Part shown: piece by piece, positions 13,783-28,246 of the stretch
Numbering within the stretch: position 1 is the first letter of the stretch
Layout: the number at the start of each line of letters is the position of its first letter
Translations under genes and position numbers: made by a program
The notes under the pieces: model-generated
Told to the model about the DNA's origin: nothing
The model's database searches: none
The model's input: only the letters and a program-made list of their open reading frames with translations
Assembly (NCBI GenBank): GCA_964057225.1
Contig: OZ059895.1
Location: forward strand, 11,966,001 to 12,030,000
Origin: Auanema rhodensis
Taxonomy: Eukaryota > Nematoda > Chromadorea > Rhabditida > Rhabditidae
Length of the DNA stretch: 64,000 nt
Direction: 5' to 3'

Positions 13783-15789
13783 ATTTCAAATTTTTTTAAC
13801 GATCATACCACGTTGAAAGTACGCCATGCAGCTGATTTTCAATTTTATCTCTTCCGTAACAAAAGTTTTCAATTTTCCAGCAGTTTTACTTAGATAGCTC
13901 AACCCAAGGCATTAAAATATCTTCAATCTTATTTCTATATTACAGTTATAAACCAGTAGTTTATGAACCTTCATCTTAACTTTACTGTTTCTATCTATTT
14001 CCTATTGAAACGAACATTGTTTAAACACTATACAACTGTGAAACCTTTTTTAATTTATTGTATTTGGATCTCATAAGATTTGATATCATCGAGGGATTTA
14101 GATGTTACGTAGAAAATTACATAACTAACATGAAATTGGAAAAAAAACAATAACGAGGATAAGTATGTAGATCATTGAATATCAGATATTTTCGCTTACG
14201 ACCATACCACGTTGAAAGTACGCCATGCAGCTGATTTTCAATTTTATCTCTTCCGTAACAAATGTTTTCAATTTTCCAGCAGTTTTACTTAGATAGCTCA
14301 ACCCAAGGCATTAAAATATCTTCAATCTTATTTCTATATTACAGTTATAAACCAGTAGTTTATGAACCTTAATCTTAACTTTACTGTTTCTATCTATTTC
14401 CTATTGAAACGAACATTGTTTAAACACTATACAACTGTGAAACCTTTTTTAATTTATTGTATTTGGATCTCATAAGATTTGATATCATCGAGGGATTTAG
14501 ATGTTACGTAGAAAATTACATAACTAACATGAAATTGGAGAAAAAACAATAACGAGGATAAGTATGTAGATCATTGAATATCAGATATTTTCGCTTACGA
14601 CCATACCACGTTGAAAGTACGCCATGCAGCTGATTTTCAATTTTATCTCTTCCGTAACAAATGTTTTCAATTTTCCAGCAGTTTTACTTAGATAGCTCAA
14701 CCCAAGGCATTAAAATATCTTCAATCTTATTTCTATATTACAGTTATAAACCAGTAGTTTATGAACCTTAATCTTAACTTTACTGTTTCTATCTATTTCC
14801 TATTGAAACGAACATTGTTTAAACACTATACAACTGTGAAACCTTTTTTAATTTATTGTATTTGGATCTCATAAGATTTGATATCATCGAGGGATTTAGA
14901 TGTTACGTAGAAAATTACATAACTAACATGAAATTGGAAAAAAAACAATAACGAGGATAAGTATGTAGATCATTGAATATCAGATATTTTCGCTTACGAC
15001 CATACCACGTTGAAAGTACGCCATGCAGCTGATTTTCAATTTTATCTCTTCCGTAACAAATGTTTTCAATTTTCCAGCAGTTTTACTTAGATAGCTCAAC
15101 CCAAGGCATTAAAATATCTTCAATCTTATTTCTATATTACAGTTATAAACCAGTAGTTTATGAACCTTAATCTTAACTTTACTGTTTCTATCTATTTCCT
15201 ATTAAAACAAACGTTGTTTAAACACTATACAACTGTGAAACCTTTTTTAATTTATTGTATTTGGAGCTCATAAGATTCAATATTATCGAGGGATTTAGAT
15301 GTAACGTGGAAAATTACATAACTAACATGAAATTGGAAAAAAAACAATAACGAGGATAAATATGTAAATCATTGAATATCAGATATTTCCGCTTACGACC
15401 ATACCACGTTGAAAGTACGCCATGCAGCTGATTTTCAATTTTATCTCTTCCGTAACAAAAGTTTTCAATTTTCCAGCAGTTTTACTTAGATAGCTCAACC
15501 CAAGGCATTAAAATATCTTCAATCTTATTTCTATATTACAGTTATAAACCAGTAGTTTATGAACCTTCATCTTAACTTTACTGTTTCTATCTATTTCCTA
15601 TTGAAACAAACATTGTTTAAACACTATACAACTGTGAAACCTTTTTTAATTTATTGTATTTGGATCTCATAAGATTTGATATCATCGAGGGATTTAGATG
15701 TTACGTAGAAAATTACATAACTAACATGAAATTGGAAAAAAAACAATAACGAGGATAAGTATGTAGATCATTGAATATCAGATATTTTC

Positions 15790-15907
15790 GCTTACGACCA
15801 TACCACGTTGAAAGTACGCCATCCCGTCCGATCTGGCAAGTCAAACAACGTTGGGCCCGGTTAGTACTTGGATCGGAGACGGCTTCTGAATCCCGGGTGC
15901 CGTAAGC
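15790..15907 (+). rRNA. 5S rRNA-like copy 13, type B
   Basis: A56, C97, T98; followed by seven short units, the longest such run in the window. Confidence 0.55.
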
Positions 15908-18900
15908 ATTTCAAATTTTTTTAACGATCATACCACGTTGAAAGTACGCCATGCAGCTGATTTTCAATTTTATCTCTTCCGTAACAAAAGTTTTCAATTT
16001 TCCAGCAGTTTTACTTAGATAGCTCAACCCAAGGCATTAAAATATCTTCAATCTTATTTCTATATTACAGTTATAAACCAGTAGTTTATGAACCTTCATC
16101 TTAACTTTACTGTTTCTTTCTATTTCCTATTGAAACAAACATTGTTTAAACACTATACAACTGTGAAACCTTTTTTAGTTTATTGTATTTGGATCTCATA
16201 AGATTTGATATCATCGAGGGATTTAGATGTTACGTAGAAAATTACATAACTAACATGAAATTGGAAAAAAAACAATAACGAGGATAAGTATGTAGATCAT
16301 TGAATATCAGATATTTTCGCTTACGACCATACCACGTTGAAAGTACGCCATGCAGCTGATTTTCAATTTTATCTCTTCCGTAACAAAAGTTTTCAATTTT
16401 CCAGCAGTTTTACTTAGATAGCTCAACCCAAGGCATTAAAATATCTTCAATCTTATTTCTATATTACAGTTATAAACCAGTAGTTTATGAACCTTAATCT
16501 TAACTTTACTGTTTCTATCTATTTCCTATTAAAACAAACGTTGTTTAAACACTATACAACTGTGAAACCTTTTTTAATTTATTGTATTTGGAGCTCATAA
16601 GATTCAATATCATCGAGGGATTTAGATGTAACGTGGAAAATTACATAACTAACATGAAATTGGAAAAAAAACAATAACGAGGATAAGTATGTAAATCATT
16701 GAATATCAGATATTTCCGCTTACGACCATACCACGTTGAAAGTACGCCATGCAGCTGATTTTCAATTTTATCTCTTCCGTAACAAATGTTTTCAATTTTC
16801 CAGCAGTTTTACTTAGATAGCTCAACCCAAGGCATTAAAATATCTTCAATCTTATTTCTATATTACAGTTATAAACCAGTAGTTTATGAACCTTAATCTT
16901 AACTTTACTGTTTCTATCTATTTCCTATTAAAACAAACGTTGTTTAAACACTATACAACTGTGAAACCTTTTTTAATTTATTGTATTTGGAGCTCATAAG
17001 ATTCAATATTATCGAGGGATTTAGATGTAACGTGGAAAATTACATAACTAACATGAAATTGGAAAAAAAACAATAACGAGGATAAATATGTAAATCATTG
17101 AATATCAGATATTTCCGCTTACAACCATACCACGTTGAAAGTACGCCATGCAGCTGATTTTCAATTTTATCTCTTCCGTAACAAATGTTTTCAATTTTCC
17201 AGCAGTTTTACTTAGATAGCTCAACCCAAGGCATTAAAATATCTTCAATCTTATTTCTATATTACAGTTATAAACCAGTAGTTTATGAACCTTAATCTTA
17301 ACTTTACTGTTTCTATCTATTTCCTATTAAAACAAACGTTGTTTAAACACTATACAACTGTGAAACCTTTTTTAATTTATTGTATTTGGAGCTCATAAGA
17401 TTCAATATTATCGAGGGATTTAGATGTAACGTGGAAAATTACATAACTAACATGAAATTGGAAAAAAAACAATAACGAGGATAAATATGTAAATCATTGA
17501 ATATCAGATATTTCCGCTTACAACCATACCACGTGGAAAGTACGCCATGCAGCTGATTTTCAATTTTATCTCTTCCGTAACAAATGTTTTCAATTTTCCA
17601 GCAGTTTTACTTAGATAGCTCAACCCAAGGCATTAAAATATCTTCAATCTTATTTCTATATTACAGTTATAAACCAGTAGTTTATGAACCTTAATCTTAA
17701 CTTTACTGTTTCTATCTATTTCCTATTAAAACAAACGTTGTTTAAACACTATACAACTGTGAAACCTTTTTTAATTTATTGTATTTGGAGCTCATAAGAT
17801 TCAATATTATCGAGGGATTTAGATGTAACGTGGAAAATTACATAACTAACATGAAATTGGAAAAAAAACAATAACGAGGATAAATATGTAAATCATTGAA
17901 TATCAGATATTTCCGCTTACAACCATACCACGTGGAAAGTACGCCATGCAGCTGATTTTCAATTTTATCTCTTCCGTAACAAATGTTTTCAATTTTCCAG
18001 CAGTTTTACTTAGATAGCTCAACCCAAGGCATTAAAATATCTTCAATCTTATTTCTATATTACAGTTATAAACCAGTAGTTTATGAACCTTAATCTTAAC
18101 TTTACTGTTTCTATCTATTTCCTATTGAAACGAACATTGTTTAAACACTATACAACTGTGAAACCTTTTTTAATTTATTGTATTTGGATCTCATAAGATT
18201 TGATATCATCGAGGGATTTAGATGTTACGTAGAAAATTACATAACTAACATGAAATTGGAAAAAAAACAATAACGAGGATAAGTATGTAGATCATTGAAT
18301 ATCAGATATTTTCGCTTACGACCATACCACGTTGAAAGTACGCCATGCAGCTGATTTTCAATTTTATCTCTTCCGTAACAAATGTTTTCAATTTTCCAGC
18401 AGTTTTACTTAGATAGCTCAACCCAAGGCATTAAAATATCTTCAATCTTATTTCTATATTACAGTTATAAACCAGTAGTTTATGAACCTTAATCTTAACT
18501 TTACTGTTTCTATCTATTTCCTATTAAAACAAACGTTGTTTAAACACTATACAACTGTGAAACCTTTTTTAATTTATTGTATTTGGAGCTCATAAGATTC
18601 AATATTATCGAGGGATTTAGATGTAACGTGGAAAATTACATAACTAACATGAAATTGGAAAAAAAACAATAACGAGGATAAATATGTAAATCATTGAATA
18701 TCAGATATTTCCGCTTACGACCATACCACGTTGAAAGTACGCCATGCAGCTGATTTTCAATTTTATCTCTTCCGTAACAAAAGTTTTCAATTTTCCAGCA
18801 GTTTTACTTAGATAGCTCAACCCAAGGCATTAAAATATCTTCAATCTTATTTCTATATTACAGTTATAAACCAGTAGTTTATGAACCTTCATCTTAACTT

Positions 18901-19111
18901 TACTGTTTCTATCTATTTCCTATTGAAACAAACATTGTTTAAACACTATACAACTGTGAAACCTTTTTTAATTTATTGTATTTGGATCTCATAAGATTTG
19001 ATATCATCGAGGGATTTAGATGTTACGTAGAAAATTACATAACTAACATGAAATTGGAAAAAAAACAATAACGAGGATAAGTATGTAGATCATTGAATAT
19101 CAGATATTTTC

Positions 19112-19229
19112 GCTTACGACCATACCACGTTGAAAGTACGCCATCCCGTCCGATCTGGCAAGTCAAACAACGTTGGGCCCGGTTAGTACTTGGATCGGAG
19201 ACGGCTTCTGAATCCCGGGTGCCGTAAGC
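19112..19229 (+). rRNA. 5S rRNA-like copy 14, type B
   Basis: A56, C97, T98; last type B copy in the left array. Confidence 0.55.
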
Positions 19230-20438
19230 ATTTCAAATTTTTTTAACGATCATACCACGTTGAAAGTACGCCATGCAGCTGATTTTCAATTTTATCTCTT
19301 CCGTAACAAAAGTTTTCAATTTTCCAGCAGTTTTACTTAGATAGCTCAACCCAAGGCATTAAAATATCTTCAATCTTATTTCTATATTACAGTTATAAAC
19401 CAGTAGTTTATGAACCTTCATCTTAACTTTACTGTTTCTTCCTATTTCCTATTGAAACAAACATTGTTTAAACACTATACAACTGTGAAACCTTTTTTAG
19501 TTTATTGTATTTGGATCTCATAAGATTTGATATCATCGAGGGATTTAGATGTTACGTAGAAAATTACATAACTAACATGAAATTGGAAAAAAAACAATAA
19601 CGAGGATAAGTATGTAGATCATTGAATATCAGATATTTTCGCTTACGACCATACCACGTTGAAAGTACGCCATGCAGCTGATTTTCAATTTTATCTCTTC
19701 CGTAACAAAAGTTTTCAATTTTCCAGCAGTTTTACTTAGATAGCTCAACCCAAGGCATTAAAATATCTTCAATCTTATTTCTATATTACAGTTATAAACC
19801 AGTAGTTTATGAACCTTAATCTTAACTTTACTGTTTCTATCTATTTCCTATTAAAACAAACGTTGTTTAAACACTATACAACTGTGAAACCTTTTTTAAT
19901 TTATTGTATTTGGAGCTCATAAGATTCAATATCATCGAGGGATTTAGATGTAACGTGGAAAATTACATAACTAACATGAAATTGGAAAAAAAACAATAAC
20001 GAGGATAAGTATGTAAATCATTGAATATCAGATATTTCCGCTTACGACCATACCACGTTGAAAGTACGCCATGCAGCTGATTTTCAATTTTATCTCTTCC
20101 GTAACAAATGTTTTCAATTTTCCAGCAGTTTTACTTAGATAGCTCAACCCAAGGCATTAAAATATCTTCAATCTTATTTCTATATTACAGTTATAAACCA
20201 GTAGTTTATGAACCTTCATCTTAACTTTACTGTTTCTTTCTATTTCCTATTGAAACAAACATTGTTTAAACACTATACAACTGTGAAACCTTTTTTAGTT
20301 TATTGTATTTGGATCTCATAAGATTTGATATCATCGAGGGATTTAGATGTTACGTAGAAAATTACATAACTAACATGAAATTGGAAAAAAAACAATAACG
20401 AGGATAAGTATGTAGATCATTGAATATCAGATATTTTC

Positions 20439-20556
20439 GCTTACGACCATACCACGTTGAAAGTACGCCATCCCGTCCGATCTGGCAAGTCAAGCAACGT
20501 TGGGCCCGGTTAGTACTTGGATCGGAGACGGCTTGGGAATCCCGGGTGCCGTAAGC
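20439..20556 (+). rRNA. 5S rRNA-like copy 15, type A
   Basis: Type A has G56, G92, G97-G98 and a T-run (GCTTTTC) directly after helix I, as expected for a pol III terminator. All four helices tested in copy 1 can form and the loop E region reads TTGGGAA. This is the best-preserved class and the most likely to be transcribed. Confidence 0.7.
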
Positions 20557-20967
20557 TTTTCAAATTTTTTTAACGATCATACCACGTTGAAAGTACGCCA
20601 TGCAGCTGATTTTCAATTTTATCTCTTCCGTAACAAATGTTTTCAATTTTCCAGCAGTTTTACTTAGATAGCTCAACCCAAGGCATTAAAATATCTTCAA
20701 TCTTATTTCTATATTACAGTTATAAACCAGTAGTTTATGAACCTTCATCTTAACTTTACTGTTTCTATCTATTTCCTATTGAAACAAACATTGTTTAAAC
20801 ACTATACAACTGTGAAACCTTTTTTAATTTATTGTATTTGGATCTCATAAGATTTGATATCATCGAGGGATTTAGATGTTACGTAGAAAATTACATAACT
20901 AACATGAAATTGGAAAAAAAACAATAACGAGGATAAGTATGTAAATCATTAAATATCAGATATTTTC

Positions 20968-21084
20968 GCTTACGACCATACCACGTTGAAAGTACGCCAT
21001 CCCGTCCGATCTGGCAATCAAGCAACGTTGGGCCCGGTTAGTACTTGGATCGGAGACGGCTTGGGAATCCCGGGTGCCGTAAGC
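20968..21084 (+). rRNA. 5S rRNA-like copy 16, type A, 1-nt deletion
   Basis: Lacks G51 (reads CAATCAAG), so 117 nt; otherwise type A. Confidence 0.5.
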
Positions 21085-22293
21085 TTTTCAAATTTTTTTA
21101 ACGATCATACCACGTTGAAAGTACGCCATGCAGCTGATTTTCAATTTTATCTCTTCCGTAACAAATGTTTTCAATTTTCCAGCAGTTTTACTTAGATAGC
21201 TCAACCCAAGGCATTAAAATATCTTCAATCTTATTTCTATATTACAGTTATAAATTAGTAGTTTATGAACCTTCATCTTAACTTTACTGTTTCTATCTAT
21301 TTCCTATTGAAACAAACATTGTTTAAACACTATACAACTGTGAAACCTTTTTTAATTTATTGTATTTGGATCTCATAAGATTTGATATCATCGAGGGATT
21401 TAGATGTTACGTAGAAAATTACATAACTAACATGAAATTGGAAAAAAAACAATAACGAGGATAAGTATGTAGATCATTGAATATCACATATTTTCGCTTA
21501 CGACCATACCACGTTGAAAGTACGCCATGCAGCTGATTTTCAATTTTATCTCTTCCGTAACAAAAGTTTTCAATTTTCCAGCAGTTTTACTTAGATAGCT
21601 CAACCCAAGGCATTAAAATATCTTCAATCTTATTTCTATATTACAGTTATAAACCAGTAGTTTATGAACCTTAATCTTAACTTTACTGTTTCTATCTATT
21701 TCCTATTAAAACAAACGTTGTTTAAACACTATACAACTGTGAAACCTTTTTTAATTTATTGTATTTGGAGCTCATAAGATTCAATATCATCGAGGGATTT
21801 AGATGTAACGTGGAAAATTACATAACTAACATGAAATTGGAAAAAAAACAATAACGAGGATAAATATGTAAATCATTGAATATCAGATATTTTCGCTTAC
21901 GACCATACCACGTTGAAAGTACGCCATGCAGCTGATTTTCAATTTTATCTCTTCCGTAACAAATGTTTCCAATTTTCCAGCAGTTTTACTTAGATAGCTC
22001 AACCCAAGGCATCAAAATATCTTCAATCTTATTTCTTTATTACAGTTATAAACCAGTAGTTTATGAACCTTCATCTTAACTTTACTGTTTCTATCTATTT
22101 CCTATTAAAACAAACGTTGTTTAAACACTATACAACTGTGAAACCTTTTTTAATTTATTGTATTTGGAGCTCATAAGATTCAATATCATCGAGGGATTTA
22201 GATGTAACGTGGAAAATTACATAACTAACATGAAATTGGAAAAAAAACAATAACGAGGATAAATATGTAAATCATTGAATATCAGATATTTTC

Positions 22294-22411
22294 GCTTACG
22301 ACCATACCACGTTGAAAGAACGCCATCCCGTCCGATCTGGCAAGTCAAGCAACGTTGGGCCCGGTTAGTACTTAGATCGGAGACGGCTTGGGAATCCCGG
22401 TTGCCGTAAGC
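22294..22411 (+). rRNA. 5S rRNA-like copy 17, type A variant
   Basis: Type A at nt 92-98 with A26, A81 and T108 substitutions. Confidence 0.5.
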
Positions 22412-23222
22412 TTTTCAAATTTTTTTAACGATCATACCACGTTGAAAGTACGCCATGCAGCTGATTTTCAATTTTATCTCTTCCGTAACAAATGTTTTCA
22501 ATTTTCCAGCAGTTTTACTTAGATAGCTCAACCCAAGGCATTAAAATATATTCAATCTTATTTCTATATTACAGTTATAAACCAGTAGTTTATGAACCTT
22601 AATCTTAACTTTACTGTTTCTATCTATTTCCTATTAAAACAAACGTTGTTTAAACACTATACAACTGTGAAACCTTTTTTAATTTATTGTATTTGGAGCT
22701 CATAAGATTCAATATCATCGAGGGATTTAGATGTAACGTGGAAAATTACATAACTAACATGAAATTGGAAAAAAAACAATAACGAGGATAAGTATGTAAA
22801 TCATTGAATATCAGATATTTCCGCTTACGACCATACCACGTTGAAAGTACGCCATGCAGCTGATTTTCAATTTTATCTCTTCCGTAACAAATGTTTTCAA
22901 TTTTCCAGCAGTTTTACTTAGATAGCTCAACCCAAGCCATTAAAATATCTTCAATCTTATTTCTATATTACAGTTATAAACCAGTAGTTTATGAACCTTC
23001 ATCTTAACTTTACTGTTTCTATCTATTTCCTATTGAAACAAACATTGTTTAAACACTATACAACTGTGAAACCTTTTTTAATTTATTGTATTTGGATCTC
23101 ATAAGATTTGATATCATCGAGGGATTTAGATGTTACGTAGAAAAGTACATAACTAACATGAAATTTGGAAAAAAAACAATAACGAGGATAAGTATGTAAA
23201 TCATTGAATATCAGATATTTTC

Positions 23223-23340
23223 GCTTACAACCATACCACGTTGAAAGTACGCCATCCCGTCCGATCTGGCAAGTCAAGCAACGTTGGGCCCGGTTAGTAC
23301 TTGGATCGGAGACGGCTTGGGAATCCCGGGTGCCGTAAGC
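23223..23340 (+). rRNA. 5S rRNA-like copy 18, type A variant
   Basis: A7 for G, which breaks the last base pair of helix I; one A fewer in the downstream linker. Confidence 0.55.
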
Positions 23341-24149
23341 TTTTCAATTTTTTTAACGATCATACCACGTTGAAAGTACGCCATGCAGCTGATTTTCAAT
23401 TTTATCTCTTCCGTAACAAATGTTTTCAATTTTCCAGCAGTTTTACTTAGATAGCTCAACCCAAGGCATTAAAATATCTTCAATCTTATTTCTATATTAT
23501 AGTTATAAACCAGTAGTTTATGAACCTTAATCTTAACTTTACTGTTTCTATCTATTTCCTATTAAAACAAACGTTGTTTAAACACTATACAACTGTGAAA
23601 CCTTTTTTAATTTATTGTATTTGGATCTCATAAGATTTGATATCATCGAGGGATTTAGATGTTACGTAGAAAATTACATAACTAACATGAAATTGGAAAA
23701 AAAACAATAACGAGGATAAGTATGTAAATCATTGAATATCAGATATTTCCGCTTACGACCATACCACGTTGAAAGTACGCCATGCAGCTGATTTTCAATT
23801 TTATCTCTTCCGTAACAAATGTTTTCAATTTTCCAGCAGTTTTACTTAGATAGCTCAACCCAAGGCATCAAAATATCTTCAATCTTATTTTTTTATTACA
23901 GTTATAAACCAGTAGTTTATGAACCTTCATCTTAACTTTACTGTTTCTATCTATTTCCTATTAAAACAAACGTTGTTTAAACACTATACAACTGTGAAAC
24001 CTTTTTTAATTTATTGTATTTGGAGCTCATAAGATTCAATATCATCGAGGGATTTAGATGAAACGTGGAAAATTACATAACTAACATGAAATTGGAAAAA
24101 AAACAATAACGAGGATAAGTATGTAAATCATTGAATATCAGATATTTTC

Positions 24150-24267
24150 GCTTACAACCATACCACGTTGAAAGTACGCCATCCCGTCCGATCTGGCAAG
24201 TCAAGCAACGTTGGGCCCGGTTAGTACTTGGATCGGAGACGGCTTGGGAATCCCGGGTGCCGTAAGC
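24150..24267 (+). rRNA. 5S rRNA-like copy 19, type A variant
   Basis: Same A7 change and same shortened linker as copy 18, 927 bp upstream: a duplicated long-plus-short pair. Confidence 0.55.
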
Positions 24268-25076
24268 TTTTCAATTTTTTTAACGATCATACCACGTTGA
24301 AAGTACGCCATGCAGCTGATTTTCAATTTTATCTCTTCCGTAACAAATGTTTTCAATTTTCCAGCAGTTTTACTTAGATAGCTCAACCCAAGGCATTAAA
24401 ATATCTTCAATCTTATTTCTATATTATAGTTATAAACCAGTAGTTTATGAACCTTAATCTTAACTTTACTGTTTCTATCTATTTCCTATTAAAACAAACG
24501 TTGTTTAAACACTATACAACTGTGAAACCTTTTTTAATTTATTGTATTTGGATCTCATAAGATTTGATATCATCGAGGGATTTAGATGTTACGTAGAAAA
24601 TTACATAACTAACATGAAATTGGAAAAAAAACAATAACGAGGATAAGTATGTAAATCATTGAATATCAGATATTTCCGCTTACGACCATACCACGTTGAA
24701 AGTACGCCATGCAGCTGATTTTCAATTTTATCTCTTCCGTAACAAATGTTTTCAATTTTCCAGCAGTTTTACTTAGATAGCTCAACCCAAGGCATCAAAA
24801 TATCTTCAATCTTATTTTTTTATTACAGTTATAAACCAGTAGTTTATGAACCTTCATCTTAACTTTACTGTTTCTATCTATTTCCTATTAAAACAAACGT
24901 TGTTTAAACACTATACAACTGTGAAACCTTTTTTAATTTATTGTATTTGGAGCTCATAAGATTCAATATCATCGAGGGATTTAGATGAAACGTGGAAAAT
25001 TACATAACTAACATGAAATTGGAAAAAAAACAATAACGAGGATAAATATGTAAATCATTCAATATCAGATATTTTC

Positions 25077-25194
25077 GCTTACGACCATACCACGTTGAAA
25101 GAACGCCATCCCGTCCGATCTGGCAAGTCAAGCAACGTTGGGCCCGGTTAGTACTTGGATCGGAGACAGCTTGGGAATCCCGGGTGCCGTAAGC
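25077..25194 (+). rRNA. 5S rRNA-like copy 20, type C
   Basis: A26 and A92; next type C copy is 1587 bp away. Confidence 0.55.
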
Positions 25195-25605
25195 TTTTCA
25201 ATTTTTTTTAACGATCATACCACGTTGAAAGTACGCCATGCAGCTGATTTTCAATTTTATCTCTTCCGTAACAAATGTTTTCAATTTTCCAGCAGTTTTA
25301 CTTAGATAGCTCAACCAAAGCCATTAAAATATCTTCAATCTTATTTCTATATTACAGTTATGAACCAGTAGTTTATGAACCTTCATCTTAACTTTACTGT
25401 TTCTATCTATTTCCTATTGAAACAAACATTGTTTAAACACTATACAACTGTGAAACCTTTTTTAATTTATTGTATTTGGATCTCATAAGATTTGATATCA
25501 TCGAGGGATTTAGATGTTACGTAGAAAATTACATAACTAACATGAAATTGGAAAAAAAACAATAACGAGGATAAGTATGTAAATCATTAAATATCAGATA
25601 TTTTC

Positions 25606-25723
25606 GCTTACGACCATACCACGTTGAAAGTACGCCATCCTGTCCGATCTGGCAAGTCAAGCAACGTTGGGCCCGGTTAGTACTTGGATCGGAGACGGCT
25701 TGGGAATCCCGGGTGCCGTAAGC
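25606..25723 (+). rRNA. 5S rRNA-like copy 21, type A variant
   Basis: Type A with T36 for C. The second 5S head downstream is also altered (GAAAAAACG). Confidence 0.6.
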
Positions 25724-26134
25724 TTTTCAAATTTTTTTAACGATCATACCACGTTGAAAAAACGCCATGCAGCTGATTTTCAATTTTATCTCTTCCGTAA
25801 CAAATGTTTTCAATTTTCCAGCAGTTTTACTTAGATAGCTCAACCCAAGGCATTAAAATATCTTCAATCTTATTTCTATATTACAGTTATAAACCAGTAG
25901 TTTATGAACCTTCATCTTAACTTTACTGTTTCTATCTATTTCCTATTGAAACAAACATTGTTTAAACACTATACAACTGTGAAACCTTTTTTAATTTATT
26001 GTATTTGGATCTCATAAGATTTGATATCATCGAGGGATTTAGATGTTACGTAGAAAATTACATAACTAACATGAAATTGGAAAAAAAACAATAACGAGGA
26101 TAAGTATGTAAATCATTAAATATCAGATATTTTC

Positions 26135-26252
26135 GCTTACGACCATACCACGTTGAAAGTACGCCATCCTGTCCGATCTGGCAAGTCAAGCAACGTTGGG
26201 CCCGGTTAGTACTTGGATCGGAGACGGCTTGGGAATCCCGGGTGCCGTAAGC
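26135..26252 (+). rRNA. 5S rRNA-like copy 22, type A variant
   Basis: Shares T36 with copy 21, which is exactly one unit (529 bp) upstream. Confidence 0.6.
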
Positions 26253-26663
26253 TTTTCAAATTTTTTTAACGATCATACCACGTTGAAAGTACGCCATGCA
26301 GCTGATTTTCAATTTTATCTCTTCCGTAACAAATGTTTTCAATTTTCCAGCAGTTTTACTTAGATAGCTCAACCCAAGGCATTAAAATATCTTCAATCTT
26401 ATTTCTATATTACAGTTATAAACCAGTAGTTTATGAACCTTCATCTTAACTTTACTGTTTCTATCTATTTCCTATTGAAACAAACATTGTTTAAACACTA
26501 TACAACTGTGAAACCTTTTTTAATTTATTGTATTTGGAGCTCATAAGATTCAATATCATCGAGGGATTTAGATGTAACGTGGAAAATTACATAACTAACA
26601 TGAAATTGGAAAAAAAACAATAACGAGGATAAATATGTAAATCATTCAATATCAGATATTTTC

Positions 26664-26781
26664 GCTTACGACCATACCACGTTGAAAGAACGCCATCCCG
26701 TCCGATCTGGCAAGTCAAGCAACGTTGGGCCCGGTTAGTACTTGGATCGGAGACAGCTTGGGAATCCCGGGTGCCGTAAGC
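26664..26781 (+). rRNA. 5S rRNA-like copy 23, type C
   Basis: A26 and A92. Confidence 0.55.
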
Positions 26782-27193
26782 TTTTCAAATTTTTTTAACG
26801 ATCATACCACGTTGAAAGTACGCCATGCAGCTGATTTTCAATTTTATCTCTTCCGTAACAAATGTTTTCAATTTTCCAGCAGTTTTACTTAGATAGCTCA
26901 ACCAAAGCCATTAAAATATCTTCAATCTTATTTCTATATTACAGTTATAAACCAGTAGTTTATGAACCTTCATCTTAACTTTACTGTTTCTATCTATTTC
27001 CTATTGAAACAAACATTGTTTAAACACTATACAACTGTGAAACCTTTTTTAATTTATTGTATTTGGATCTCATAAGATTTGATATCATCGAGGGATTTAG
27101 ATGTTACGTAGAAAAGTACATAACTAACATGAAATTTGGAAAAAAAACAATAACGAGGATAAGTATGTAAATCATTGAATATCAGATATTTTC

Positions 27194-27311
27194 GCTTACA
27201 ACCATACCACGTTGAAAGTACGCCATCCCGTCCGATCTGGCAAGTCAAGCAACGTTGGGCCCGGTTAGTACTTGGATCGGAGACGGCTTGGGAATCCCGG
27301 GTGCCGTAAGC
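27194..27311 (+). rRNA. 5S rRNA-like copy 24, type A variant
   Basis: A7 as in copies 18 and 19, 3971 bp after copy 18, but with the normal linker length. Confidence 0.55.
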
Positions 27312-28128
27312 TTTTCAAATTTTTTTAACGATCATACCACGTTGAAAGTACGCCATGCAGCTGATTTTCAATTTTATCTCTTCCGTAACAAATGTTTTCA
27401 ATTTTCCAGCAGTTTTACTTAGATAGCTCAACCCAAGGCATTAAAATATCTTCAATCTTATTTCTATATTATAGTTATAAACCAGTAGTTTATGAACCTT
27501 AATCTTAACTTTACTGTTTCTATCTATTTCCTATTAAAACAAACGTTGTTTAAACACTATACAACTGTGAAACCTTTTTTAATTTATTGTATTTGGATCT
27601 CATAAGATTTGATATCATCGAGGGATTTAGATGTTACGTAGAAAATTACATAACTAACATGAAATTGGAAAAAAAACAATAACGAGGATAAGTATGTAAA
27701 TCATTGAATATCAGATATTTCCGCTTACGACCATACCACGTTGAAAGTACGCCATGCAGCTGATTTTCAATTTTATCTCTTCCGTAACAAATGTTTTCAA
27801 TTTTCCAGCAGTTTTACTTAGATAGCTCAACCCAAGGCATCAAAATATCTTCAATCTTATTTTTTTATTACAGTTATAAACCAGTAGTTTATGAACCTTC
27901 ATCTTAACTTTACTGTTTCTATCTATTTCCTATTAAAACAAACGTTGTTTAAACACTATACAACTGTGAAACCTTTTTTAATTTATTGTATTTGGAGCTC
28001 ATAAGATTCAATATCATCGAGGGATTTAGATGAAACGTGGAAAATTACATAACTAACATGAAATTGGAAAAAAAACAATAACGAGGATAAATATGTAAAT
28101 TCAATATCATTCAATATCAGATATTTTC

Positions 28129-28246
28129 GCTTACGACCATACCACGTTGAAAGAACGCCATCCCGTCCGATATGGCAAGTCAAGCAACGTTGGGCCCGGT
28201 TAGTACTTGGATCGGAGACAGCTTGGGAATCCCGGGTGCCGTAAGC
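28129..28246 (+). rRNA. 5S rRNA-like copy 25, type C
   Basis: A26 and A92 plus A44 for C. A short duplication of TCAATATCAT lies just upstream (about 28100-28118). Confidence 0.5.

Larger units (their letters stand above)
4773..14200 (+). repeat. 5839/6238-bp duplicated block in the left array
   Basis: Copies 5 and 6 match copies 10 and 11 at 5839 bp, and the CATACTACG variant recurs at the same offset (5311/11150). Farther right the offset becomes 6238 bp: the GTATGCAGATC variant at 7001/13239, ACTTTGATAG at 7121/13359, copy 7/copy 12. The change is exactly 399 bp, one extra short unit in the second block. Confidence 0.8.

Noticed and set aside
20986..21195. Plus-strand ORF of 69 codons
   Set aside because: Exists only because 5S copy 16 has a 1-nt deletion; it is read through a 5S sequence and is not protein-like.
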